Part shown: positions 1 to 6,470 of the stretch, one piece after another | How positions within the stretch are numbered: the stretch's first letter is position 1 | Layout: the number at the start of each line of letters is the position of its first letter | DNA from: JAXHUK01 sp034189725 | GTDB taxonomy: Bacteria; Chloroflexota; Dehalococcoidia; SZUA-161 | Reading direction: 5' to 3' | Length of the DNA stretch: 6,837 nt | NCBI GenBank assembly: GCA_034189725.1 | Contig: JAXHUK010000167.1 | Coordinates: 1 to 6,837 of the forward strand | The notes under the pieces: generated by a model | What the model was told of the DNA's origin: nothing | Seen by the model: the letters and a program-made list of their open reading frames with translations, nothing else | Databases searched by the model: none | Made by a program: the position numbers and the translations under genes

Positions 1-119
1 GCACCGAAATCGGTATGGTGTCCAAGGAGGCGGACCTGCATGCCAAACACATCCGGAAATGGGCCAGGCCCACAAGAGTCCGGACCGACCTCCTCAACTT
101 CTATTCCACCAGCCGGATT
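1..119 (+). pseudogene. Aldehyde dehydrogenase fragment (internal N-terminal piece), cut at both ends
   Basis: Reading the plus strand in the frame of the ATG at 15, and open to the left edge, gives a segment that looks like a real protein. It contains TEIGM, a KHIRKWARPTRVRT stretch and an STSRI end. This matches my recollection of class-3-like aldehyde dehydrogenases just before the PEPLG(V) strand, where the family shows EIG..., a K-x-L-x-x-W...P-x-x-V-x-T-P-L run and a P-x-x-S-x-I run. The expected PEPLGVV...PWNYP continuation is absent; after codon 117-119 the frame reads PHALSRAM, which is antisense to the Rad50-like gene. The frame stays open to 572, but that tail has no family character. 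Third codon positions are about three-quarters G or C, which fits real coding. The gene's start lies left of the window. The identification rests on about 39 residues and recall, so it is moderate; chance similarity is the alternative. Confidence 0.5.
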
Positions 120-1570
120 CCCCATGCCCTGAGCCGTGCGATGCCGTGCAGGTCTGCCATCACTTCGGGAGAGCCTTTTATCCGGATGGGACTTCCCTGT
201 TGTAGCGTATGCGTGCCTGTTTCTTCTCCGGAGATGACTTCCAGTGAGCCATCCTGTTCCGGAGTTATCTCCAGAGTTATGAGAGAAGCATCGATGCGAA
301 TCTGGGCTTCGTCGCGCTCCTTTATCGCTTTTCCGATAGCCCACAATGTCCTTGCATCCGGTGCTAACAGGGCAGCGCGTTCTCTCTTGAGCTCAGTAAG
401 AGTTTTTTCAGCTATAGTGATTTGTTCAATCAGTCCACTCAAGTCAGCCAGAGCCTTGCTGTTTTCAACGAAACGGCGTGCCTGCTCTGCTGTCTCTTCT
501 GCTGTATCGATTGTCTGGCGTCGTTTGCGGACATCCGCCATAACAGTTTTTGCCTCATCCGCTTCTTTTTGACAGTGCTGCACCTTTTGCTCCTGCAGCG
601 GTATATCTTGTTTTTGCAATTCGGTGAGTGTCTTTTCGGCACCTGAGAGGTCAGTCCTTGCCCTCTGGATTGTATCCGTTTTCTGCTTCAACTCGCTGTA
701 TTTTGCTTCGGCGGCTTTGGAATGCGATTCCCGTTGTTTCTCTTCGGAAAGCAATTTTTTGTAAGCCTCGGCTCTGAAACGGGTTTCCTTGAGCTCCCTG
801 CCGATGTTTTCGGCATCAGCTTTAGCCCGGGCATGACGTGTCCGTAGCTCTTCGACTCTCTGTGCGGTTTCATCGAAAGCCTGCTGTTGCCAGAGTGCAG
901 TTGTAAGCTCGGATTCTGCTGTTTGTAGTTCTTCTTCATGCCTGACTATATCAGGGGCTTCTTTGCCTGTTTTAAGCTTCCCTCCCGGCGTAAAGAATTG
1001 TTGCCAGGTCTCCTGAATTCGTCTCTCTACCGGGCTAGCACCGGAACCTGCGATTTGTGCTCCCAGCGAGGTTCTGATGTCGGCTAAAACGTCGCCAGAA
1101 AGTTCACCAATGGCAAGGTCACCCTGCGGCGCCCACAAAACCTGCGCCAGTCCCCAGTTTTTGGATTGTGCCAGACCTTTCCCTGGAGCATTCCGTGTGA
1201 TAATTGCCCGAACTGTTTCATCGGCTTTATCGTTTACCTCCAGGCTTACAAAACGCCCGTTCTCTTTTCTCTCGAGCTTCGATGTGGCGCCTTCGAGAAA
1301 TCGTTTCGTGATGCGATAATCCGTGCCGTCATGGGTAAACTCCACTGTAACCGTAGGAGGTAGTGAACGCCCCCAGGGTCGGATGGCTTCTACCTCTCTT
1401 CCGCTGACGCGGTGTCCGTCGAGAATGCCGCGGCGTAACGCTTCGAACAGCGTGGATTTTCCTGTGGCGTTGGGAGCATAAAGCACATTCAGTTTGTCTT
1501 CAAAAGGACCAATGACTACTGGTTCTATAAAGCAGCGCCAGGCAGCAACGCTCAGCGAACGCAAAATCAA
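101..1570 (-). CDS. Rad50/SbcC-like ATPase, N-terminal half only (truncated)
   Basis: This is the ATPase partner of the downstream-named nuclease in a Mre11-Rad50 (SbcCD-type) DNA end-processing complex, expected in the cytoplasm. In its 489 residues the N-terminal ATPase lobe carries the Walker A sequence APNATGKST (residues 32-40; Ala replaces the usual first Gly) and a Q-loop-like WAPQGDL (146-152). A long charged coiled coil runs from about 206 to 400. A beta-rich segment (about 428-482: LITLEI, GSLEVISGEE, SPIRIKG, GIARLRA) sits where Rad50 proteins have their hinge. No CxxC zinc hook is visible. Family members are usually about 800-1000 residues; the second coiled coil, signature motif and Walker B are missing. 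The last residues (GIRLVE) before the TAG at 101-103 do not look native, and none of the three minus-strand frames beyond it looks like coiled coil. The start is TTG at 1570, overlapping the nuclease stop. The product cannot form a complete ATP site and is probably non-functional unless the break is an assembly error. Confidence 0.85.
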   Translation of the reverse strand: MILRSLSVAAWRCFIEPVVIGPFEDKLNVLYAPNATGKSTLFEALRRGILDGHRVSGREVEAIRPWGRSLPPTVTVEFTHDGTDYRITKRFLEGATSKLERKENGRFVSLEVNDKADETVRAIITRNAPGKGLAQSKNWGLAQVLWAPQGDLAIGELSGDVLADIRTSLGAQIAGSGASPVERRIQETWQQFFTPGGKLKTGKEAPDIVRHEEELQTAESELTTALWQQQAFDETAQRVEELRTRHARAKADAENIGRELKETRFRAEAYKKLLSEEKQRESHSKAAEAKYSELKQKTDTIQRARTDLSGAEKTLTELQKQDIPLQEQKVQHCQKEADEAKTVMADVRKRRQTIDTAEETAEQARRFVENSKALADLSGLIEQITIAEKTLTELKRERAALLAPDARTLWAIGKAIKERDEAQIRIDASLITLEITPEQDGSLEVISGEETGTHTLQQGSPIRIKGSPEVMADLHGIARLRAWGIRLVE

Positions 1571-2694
1571 GGTGACACCTCTGTGACTAATGCATAAAGC
1601 TCCAGCAGTGCTCGTGATGCCACTTCTGGTGTGGCTCCCTCAGGTCGCTCTCCGTGAAATTGCGGGTCTGCCAGTTCCCTCAGCCTGGTGGCAGTATCAC
1701 GAAGCGTTCCGTGGGGCAGGTTGGTTACCCAGTTTTCATCTTCAGGGGAAGGCCGTACCATCGATGTGTCCATGCGATTGAAAAGAAATCTGGAATTTAA
1801 GATTTCCTGGATACTATTTATCTCGTCACGGTCTTCCGCAAACATGAGACCACTGATGCGTAACTCGATCAGCGTTGATGCCGGGTTTTCCATGGATTCT
1901 ACTTGAGTGCGTATGCGCATGAGGTCTCCGGATTGTCGAATCTCTTTCTCTATCGTAGTCCATGAAAGATTGCCAGTATGGACAGGTATGACTGTAGGCG
2001 ACGTTCCAGCGCTGGGGATATCTACTATCAGGACATTTCCGCTATCCCGCTCTCCGAACTTCGTAGCCTCGTGAGTTCCGGAGTATGCCATGCGCACTGC
2101 GCTGTCTGGCGCTGGATAGGTTGCCGTCGAGTGCCAGTGGCCCAGAGCCAGGTAATCCAGACCGGAACGGGTTGCGGCGTCTCGAGGAATAGGATAATCG
2201 GGCTCATCTTGCCTTATGCCTTCTACTGTACCATGTGCTACACCAATCCGAATCCCTTTTATCTCGCTGGCGTTTATCCATGCCGTAGGGTCTGTATCCG
2301 AGCGCTTCTCTTTCACAGGGCATGGATAAAGAAAACCGCCCGGAATCTCGATGGGAGTTTCCTCTCGAAGGACTGTAACCTTATCTATTGACCTCCAGAC
2401 AGGATGATCCCATACCGCCCCTGGTACCAATGGATCGTGGTTGCCGGGTAGAACGTAGACGGAGACTGCGAAGTTGGACAGGATATCAGCCATTTTTTGT
2501 ACCAGAGCACGATCGACTCCGTTGTCTTCGAAGGTATCTCCGGCAATGAGGACAAAATCGACGGAATGGGTTTGTGCAGCCTCGGCAATCCTTTTGAGGG
2601 TAAGAATGCGTTCCTCACGAACACGGCTGCCTTTTTCGCCTACGTGTGCTGCCTTAATACCAATCTGCCAGTCCGCCGTGTGGAGAAACCTCAT
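1567..2694 (-). CDS. sbcD: Mre11/SbcD-like metallophosphoesterase DNA repair nuclease
   Basis: This is the nuclease subunit of an SbcCD/Mre11-Rad50-type complex, a two-metal calcineurin-like phosphoesterase that processes DNA ends. Its 375 residues show the phosphoesterase motifs in order: HTADWQIG (5-12), AGDTFEDN (51-58), PGNHDP (83-88), AHG (153-155) and GHWHS (185-189). A capping/DNA-binding region follows (about 230-375). Motif I has D8-x-Q10 where Mre11 and SbcD normally have D-x-H, so one metal ligand is changed; D53, N85, H86, H154, H186 and H188 are in place. The ATG at 2694 begins with the conserved first strand (MRFLHTAD) and has a weak GTGGTG six bases upstream. It is the first gene of a two-gene operon and overlaps the ATPase gene by 4 bp. 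Length and motifs indicate an intact gene. The family assignment is firm, whereas the symbol reflects the family; this divergent branch is often annotated only as a DNA repair exonuclease. Confidence 0.92.
   Translation of the reverse strand: MRFLHTADWQIGIKAAHVGEKGSRVREERILTLKRIAEAAQTHSVDFVLIAGDTFEDNGVDRALVQKMADILSNFAVSVYVLPGNHDPLVPGAVWDHPVWRSIDKVTVLREETPIEIPGGFLYPCPVKEKRSDTDPTAWINASEIKGIRIGVAHGTVEGIRQDEPDYPIPRDAATRSGLDYLALGHWHSTATYPAPDSAVRMAYSGTHEATKFGERDSGNVLIVDIPSAGTSPTVIPVHTGNLSWTTIEKEIRQSGDLMRIRTQVESMENPASTLIELRISGLMFAEDRDEINSIQEILNSRFLFNRMDTSMVRPSPEDENWVTNLPHGTLRDTATRLRELADPQFHGERPEGATPEVASRALLELYALVTEVSP
1578..1582 (-). promoter_or_regulatory. Ribosome binding site supporting the TTG start of the Rad50-like gene
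   Basis: The minus strand reads AGAGG, 7 bases before the TTG at 1570-1568. No ATG or GTG lies nearby in frame that would include the conserved ILRSLSVAAWRCF opening strand, so TTG with this site is the best start. The stop TGA of the nuclease shares three bases with this start (TTGA), which suggests translational coupling. Confidence 0.6.
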
Positions 2695-2931
2695 TTATGA
2701 CACCACTATGCTTACGAAGTGCTCATATTTCTATATTGAAACAACGAACGGTGGGGTATGCACTCGATCAGCTTCTTATTCCCCGCTTTAATCATCTATA
2801 CCGCTCTGTAGTTGTAACTATCTAGCCTGATCTTAGCGCAATATTAGCACTCGGCTACGGGCAAATCAATCCAGTGAAGTGACGACGAAGAAGTGAAGCT
2901 CTCGCTATAGCCATTCGCCTGTAAACTGCGT

Positions 2932-2951
2932 GGCTTGATAAAGGGCAAGCC
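2932..2951. repeat. Short inverted repeat (GGCTTG / CAAGCC)
   Basis: GGCTTG (2932-2937) and CAAGCC (2946-2951) form a perfect 6-bp stem with an 8-base loop. No T-run follows on either strand, so it does not look like an intrinsic terminator. It could be an operator-like site or chance. Confidence 0.3.
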
Positions 2952-2994
2952 CGTCATCCTGAGTCAAATCCCTAGAGTATAAGGTGAGGGTGTC

Positions 2995-3023
2995 TTGAGG
3001 CGGATTATTTGCTAACATATCAA
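2995..3023 (+). promoter_or_regulatory. Candidate sigma70-type promoter for the phosphohexomutase gene
   Basis: TTGAGG (2995-3000) and TATCAA (3018-3023) each match the -35 and -10 consensus at four of six positions and are separated by the optimal 17 bases. Transcription would start near 3030, leaving a leader of about 20 bases before the ribosome binding site and ATG at 3052. The match is modest and could be chance, but position and spacing fit well. Confidence 0.35.
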
Positions 3024-3051
3024 GAATAACATAGAGAACTGGAGAGAGATT

Positions 3052-4497
3052 ATGAGCATTAAATTCGGTACTGATGGCTGGAGGGGAATTATTGCTGAAG
3101 ATTTTACCTTCGACAACGTTCGTATTTGTTCTCAAGGGGTAGCTGACTATCTAAAGCAAAGCGGACTGGCATCCAAGGGACTGGTTATTGGCTATGATAC
3201 CCGCTTTGCCTCTGAAGATTTCGCTGCTGCTGCTGCTGAACTAATCGCCGGCAATGACATTAAAGTTCATTTGTGCCTTAAGCCAACTCCTACTCCGGTA
3301 ATAAGCTATACCGCTGTGGCTACAAAGTCCGCCGGTGCGATTATTATTACTGGCAGCCACAATCCGGGCTCGTGGAACGGATTCAAATACAAAACGCAAG
3401 AGGGAGCCAGCGCCACAAAAGAGGTCACCGACGCGATAGAAAAGAACATCAGCACTCTCACTCAAAGCCTTTCCCTTGAAGGGAGAGGACTGTTGGGGGG
3501 CGTAAAAAGGTTTCCTGTGGAGGAAGCTTTGAAGGAAGGGATGGTTGCTTATTCGGATCCCTCTCCTGCCTACTTCAAGCAATTGAGCCGTCTTATCAAC
3601 ATGGAAGATTTGCGTCATCAGAAGTTAAAGGTGATCATTGACCCTATGTACGGAGCTGGCGTCGGCTATATCAAAACGCTACTACAGGGCGGAAACGTGG
3701 AGGTTAGCGAAATAAACGCCGAAAGGAATCCTTTATTTCCCGGAATACAGCCTGAGCCAATTGCCAGAAACTTGACCAAGCTTTCACAGTTGGTTGTGGA
3801 AGAAAAAGCCGATGTTGGTCTGGCTAATGATGGAGATGCAGACCGCATCGGCGTGATAGACGAAAAGGGAAACTTTCTAAATCAGCATCAAGTTTTCGCT
3901 CTGCTCGCTCTCTACCTCCTGGAAGTGCGGCATGAACAGGGAGCCATGGTCAGAACAATTACTTCCACCAATATGATTTCCCTTTTGGGAAAGATTTTCG
4001 GTGTTCCTGTCTATGAAACACCGGTTGGGTTCAAATACGTTGCTCCTTTAATGCTGCAGAAGAATGCCCTCATTGGCGGTGAGGAAAGCGGTGGCTACGG
4101 TTTTCGTGGTCATATTCCTGAAAGGGACGGTATTCTCGCCGGGCTTTACTTCCTTGACTTCATGGCGAAAACGGGTAAAACGGCGTTGCAGCTCCTGGAT
4201 TACCTCTACAGTAAGGTGGGACCTCACTACTATGACCGCATGGATTTCCACATTTCCCCGAGCAAGCATAAGACGATCGTAAGCCGAGTTGCTTCCGCCT
4301 CTCCTGATACCATAGCCGGAATAAAGGTAGCCAGAGTAGATACCACCGATGGTTTTCGCTTACTTCTCACCGATGATTCCTGGCTACTCGTTCGGTTCTC
4401 TGGCACAGAGCCGCTGGTTCGTATCTATGCCGAAGCTGAAAGTGAGGACAGAGTAAGAGACTTACTCGATGAAGGCAAAATGCTGGCAGGAGTTTAG
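3052..4497 (+). CDS. Alpha-D-phosphohexomutase (phosphoglucomutase/phosphomannomutase family)
   Basis: This cytoplasmic enzyme moves the phosphate between C1 and C6 of a hexose through a phosphoserine intermediate, feeding cell-surface sugar or glycogen pathways. In its 481 residues all four domain signatures are visible: the active-site loop TGSHNP (100-105, phosphoserine S102; many relatives have TASHNP), the Mg-binding NDGDADR (259-265, with D260, D262, D264), the sugar-specificity loop GEESGG (343-348) and the phosphate-binding RFSGTEP (448-454). The start MSIKFGTDGWRG is the typical family opening, with GGAGAG (3041-3046) five bases before the ATG. The length is normal apart from a suspected short insertion at about 139-150 made by a palindromic repeat. 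The gene stands alone between divergent and convergent neighbours. Whether it prefers glucose, mannose or glucosamine phosphates cannot be told from sequence alone, so I give no symbol; pgm/manB-like is likelier than a classical GlmM, which is usually about 445 residues. Confidence 0.95.
   Translation: MSIKFGTDGWRGIIAEDFTFDNVRICSQGVADYLKQSGLASKGLVIGYDTRFASEDFAAAAAELIAGNDIKVHLCLKPTPTPVISYTAVATKSAGAIIITGSHNPGSWNGFKYKTQEGASATKEVTDAIEKNISTLTQSLSLEGRGLLGGVKRFPVEEALKEGMVAYSDPSPAYFKQLSRLINMEDLRHQKLKVIIDPMYGAGVGYIKTLLQGGNVEVSEINAERNPLFPGIQPEPIARNLTKLSQLVVEEKADVGLANDGDADRIGVIDEKGNFLNQHQVFALLALYLLEVRHEQGAMVRTITSTNMISLLGKIFGVPVYETPVGFKYVAPLMLQKNALIGGEESGGYGFRGHIPERDGILAGLYFLDFMAKTGKTALQLLDYLYSKVGPHYYDRMDFHISPSKHKTIVSRVASASPDTIAGIKVARVDTTDGFRLLLTDDSWLLVRFSGTEPLVRIYAEAESEDRVRDLLDEGKMLAGV
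3468..3488. repeat. 21-bp palindromic element inside the mutase coding region
   Basis: Two 10-base arms (3468-3477 and 3479-3488) surround a single central G at 3478. All ten pairs form, one of them a G-T wobble (3471/3485). In the mutase frame it encodes residues of the segment SLSLEGRG (139-146), followed by LLGG. The segment lies between the domain 1 helix ending near KNISTLTQ and the next conserved block (VKRFPVEEAL). It resembles the CTCTCCCTTGA...GGGAGAGG type of repeat seen in many bacterial genomes, which suggests an in-frame insertion of repeat DNA into a surface loop. Confidence 0.6.
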
Positions 4498-4504
4498 AGT
4501 ATAG

Positions 4505-4543
4505 CAAGCGAGATTGCTTCGGCTTTTCAGCCCTCGCAATGAC
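4505..4543. repeat. Intergenic hairpin repeat / possible bidirectional terminator
   Basis: Between the convergent mutase and permease genes, ATTGC (4513-4517) pairs with GCAAT (4536-4540), and inside it GGCT (4521-4524) pairs with AGCC (4529-4532) around a 4-base loop, with a 3x3 internal mismatch. Read on the minus strand it begins GTCATTGCGAGG and ends with GAAGCAATCTCGCTTGC, the pattern of dispersed bacterial intergenic repeats I recall from many genomes. The location suits a two-way transcription terminator, but the stem is weak and there is no long T-run, so that role is a guess. Confidence 0.5.
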
Positions 4544-4560
4544 ACCGCATCCACTTTAGA

Positions 4561-5805
4561 CTATTCATGGCGTAGTGCTTCAATAGGCTCAAGGCGTGCT
4601 GCTCGAACTGCCGGATAAATGCCAGAGACAAGCCCGACAAAGATCGCTACCCCCACTGCCAGGGCGATGATATCGCCCGGTAGTATAGCCGGGAAAGGAA
4701 ACCCAATGCTTGCCGAGAAGATGGACATACCTTTAACTATGAGCCACCCAGCTCCAACTCCTATAGCTCCGCCACAAAAGCTCAGTGTGGCAGATTCAGT
4801 GAGGAATTGCAGTAAGATATCCCGGCGTTTGGCTCCTATTGCCTTGCGCAGACCGATTTCCCTGGTACGTTCGGTTACCGAAACCAGCATGATATTCATA
4901 ATTCCGATACCACCAACGAGTAAGGAGATACCAGCTATAGCCGCAAGAACAATCTGGATTATTCCCATCATTTGACCGGCAATGCCGCTTATAGCCTCCA
5001 TGCTTATAACACTGAAGTCATCCTCTTCCCCTTCTCTAATATGGTGACGCTGACGTAAAATGCTTTTTATCTCCTCCATAGCTGATCCTGTAGCATCGCT
5101 GTTTTTAGCTTGAGCGCTGATAGCATTGACGCTATGCCCTAGAGTGCTTACCTGTTGAGATGTCAAGGTCGACTGCACCGTGCTCAACGGCGCATAGGCG
5201 AAAAGGTCTTCCATTCCAAAAGCAGACCCTTTACTCTTAAGTACACCAATGACTCTGAATTGATGCCCATTAATCCTCGTGCTTTGCCCCACAGGATCCA
5301 TAACGCCGAACAAGGTCTCAGCTAATTGATTTCCCAGGACAACCACTCTTGATCTCCCTTTATAGTCTGACTCGCTGATGAAGTTGCCCTGTGATAAAAC
5401 AAGATTGTTAACCCACTGGTACTCTGGAGTTACGCCAGCTACTATGGTCCCCATGTTCTTACCACCAGCTTTTATTTGAGCGTTTGCTTGTACCATCGGT
5501 GCCACTGCTGCTACTGAAGGAGCATAACGAGCAATCGCCTCAGCATCCTCCACTGTGAGTGTAGCAGCGCTGCCCATCGCTCCTCCCATACCCATAGTGT
5601 TGGGAGCACCTGGTACGACGTAGATCAGGTTAGATCCCAAAGAAGCAAAAGCCTCCCTCTGCATATTCTCCTGTATTCTACCCAAAGACATCACCGAAGT
5701 GACTGCGGCTACACCAATTAAAATACCTAATATGGTCAATATTGAGCGTAGTTTACCGGCAGACAAAGCGCGCAGTGCAGTACCAAAGCAATCCCACAGT
5801 TTCAT
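4561..5805 (-). CDS. MacB/FtsX-type ABC transporter permease
   Basis: This is the inner-membrane subunit of a MacB-type (type VII, mechanotransmission) ABC exporter. Its 414 residues have the family's four-helix layout. TM1 is at about 21-41 after a short cytoplasmic start, followed by a large extracytoplasmic MacB_PCD domain (about 45-275), then three helices at about 281-309, 338-360 and 376-398. Between TM2 and TM3 lies the conserved coupling segment ERTREIGLRKAIGAKRRDI (312-330), and the end carries YPAVRAARLEPIEALRHE (397-414). The periplasmic-type domain includes a Gly/Met/Ala-rich stretch (about 65-82). The ATG at 5805 overlaps the ATPase stop (ATGA), with GAGG (5813-5816) seven bases upstream. 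It is the last gene of the adaptor-ATPase-permease operon. The family is clear and the gene looks intact; the substrate (peptide, antibiotic, lipoprotein or other) cannot be deduced. Confidence 0.94.
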   Translation of the reverse strand: MKLWDCFGTALRALSAGKLRSILTILGILIGVAAVTSVMSLGRIQENMQREAFASLGSNLIYVVPGAPNTMGMGGAMGSAATLTVEDAEAIARYAPSVAAVAPMVQANAQIKAGGKNMGTIVAGVTPEYQWVNNLVLSQGNFISESDYKGRSRVVVLGNQLAETLFGVMDPVGQSTRINGHQFRVIGVLKSKGSAFGMEDLFAYAPLSTVQSTLTSQQVSTLGHSVNAISAQAKNSDATGSAMEEIKSILRQRHHIREGEEDDFSVISMEAISGIAGQMMGIIQIVLAAIAGISLLVGGIGIMNIMLVSVTERTREIGLRKAIGAKRRDILLQFLTESATLSFCGGAIGVGAGWLIVKGMSIFSASIGFPFPAILPGDIIALAVGVAIFVGLVSGIYPAVRAARLEPIEALRHE

Positions 5806-6470
5806 GCTGAAGCCTCGATCTGCCCATCCCGAATTCTAATAGTACGCTGGGTATAGGTGGCAATGTCTGGCTCATGTGTAACCAGGATAATGGTTATCCC
5901 TTGCCGATTTAATTGTTGAAGCAGAAGCATGATCTCCTTACTAGTCTGAGTATCCAAATTGCCCGTAGGTTCATCAGCCAAAATAATAGAGGGGTTATTC
6001 ACCAATGCCCTGGCAATAGCTACTCTTTGCTGTTCACCTCCAGCCATCTCAGTCGGTTTGTGCTTGGCCCGATGAGCTAGCCCGACAGATTCCAGAACTT
6101 GCAGCGCCCTTTGTCGCCGACTGCGAATACCGCTATAAATGAGTGGTATCTCTACATTGGCTAAAGCTGAAACTCTGGGTAATAGGTTAAAACTCTGGAA
6201 AACGAAGCCTATCTTATTATTTCTTATCTCGGCTAATTTATTATCGTTAAGCTTGTTTACTTCAACCCCCTCTAAATAATACTTCCCTGACGTAGGTCTA
6301 TCGAGACAGCCGATAAGGTTCATCAGGGTAGATTTGCCCGAACCTGAGTGTCCCATAATAGATATCATTTCCCCATGCTCAATGTGACAGTTTATTCTCC
6401 TGAGGGCAAGGACTTCAGTATGTCCCATCCTGTAGACTTTATTTATGTTATCCAGTTCGATCATGTTCAT
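5802..6470 (-). CDS. MacB/LolD-type ABC transporter ATP-binding protein
   Basis: This ATPase drives the neighbouring permease from the cytoplasmic side. In 222 residues it shows Walker A GHSGSGKS (40-47), Q-loop Q92 in VFQSFNLLP, signature MAGGEQQR (142-149), Walker B IILADEP (162-168), D-loop GNLD (170-173) and switch H199 in VTHEPD. This spacing and the SFNLLP and EPTGNLD wording are typical of the MacB/LolD/FtsE group. The signature has Ala143 where LSGGQ proteins have Ser. The gene is complete and joined by ATGA overlaps to both the adaptor gene and the permease gene. The start may instead be the ATG at 6464 (residue 3), which has GGTGG at a better distance and gives the usual family opening MIELDNINKVY. 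The family call is firm and the substrate unknown. Confidence 0.95.
   Translation of the reverse strand: MNMIELDNINKVYRMGHTEVLALRRINCHIEHGEMISIMGHSGSGKSTLMNLIGCLDRPTSGKYYLEGVEVNKLNDNKLAEIRNNKIGFVFQSFNLLPRVSALANVEIPLIYSGIRSRRQRALQVLESVGLAHRAKHKPTEMAGGEQQRVAIARALVNNPSIILADEPTGNLDTQTSKEIMLLLQQLNRQGITIILVTHEPDIATYTQRTIRIRDGQIEASA

Larger units (their letters stand above)
2695..3051. other. Divergent intergenic region between sbcD-like and phosphohexomutase genes
   Basis: These 357 bases separate two divergently transcribed genes. I see no convincing coding frame. A minus-strand open frame covering 2905-3135 runs mostly antisense to the mutase and has no family character. The region holds a possible plus-strand promoter (2995-3023), a 6-bp hairpin (2932-2951), a direct repeat AGTGAAG (2873-2879 and 2892-2898) and GTCATCCTGAG (from 2954), which resembles the ends of common intergenic repeats. 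I could not place a convincing minus-strand promoter for the nuclease operon, although one must lie here or use weak elements near TATAGA sequences. Confidence 0.6.

Noticed and set aside
1..103. A single frameshift explaining the Rad50-like truncation
   Set aside because: I translated all three minus-strand frames left of the stop; none gives charged heptad-like sequence, and the plus strand reads better as a dehydrogenase fragment.
120..572. Plus-strand open frame continuing from the aldehyde dehydrogenase fragment to 572
   Set aside because: Beyond about 119 it is antisense to well-recognised Rad50-like coding and has a Ser/Arg-rich composition with no family features.
1978..2391. Plus-strand open frame of 137 codons
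   Set aside because: It lies entirely antisense to the nuclease gene, whose motifs are unambiguous; Cys/Arg-rich composition is typical of a shadow frame.
2721..2830. Minus-strand promoter for the nuclease operon near TATAGA sequences
   Set aside because: No acceptable -35 box lies 16-18 bases upstream of either TATAGA, so I could not support a site.
2905..3135. Minus-strand open frame of 76 codons across the intergenic region and the start of the mutase
   Set aside because: About a third of it is antisense to the mutase, no good ribosome binding site is evident, and I recognise no protein family.
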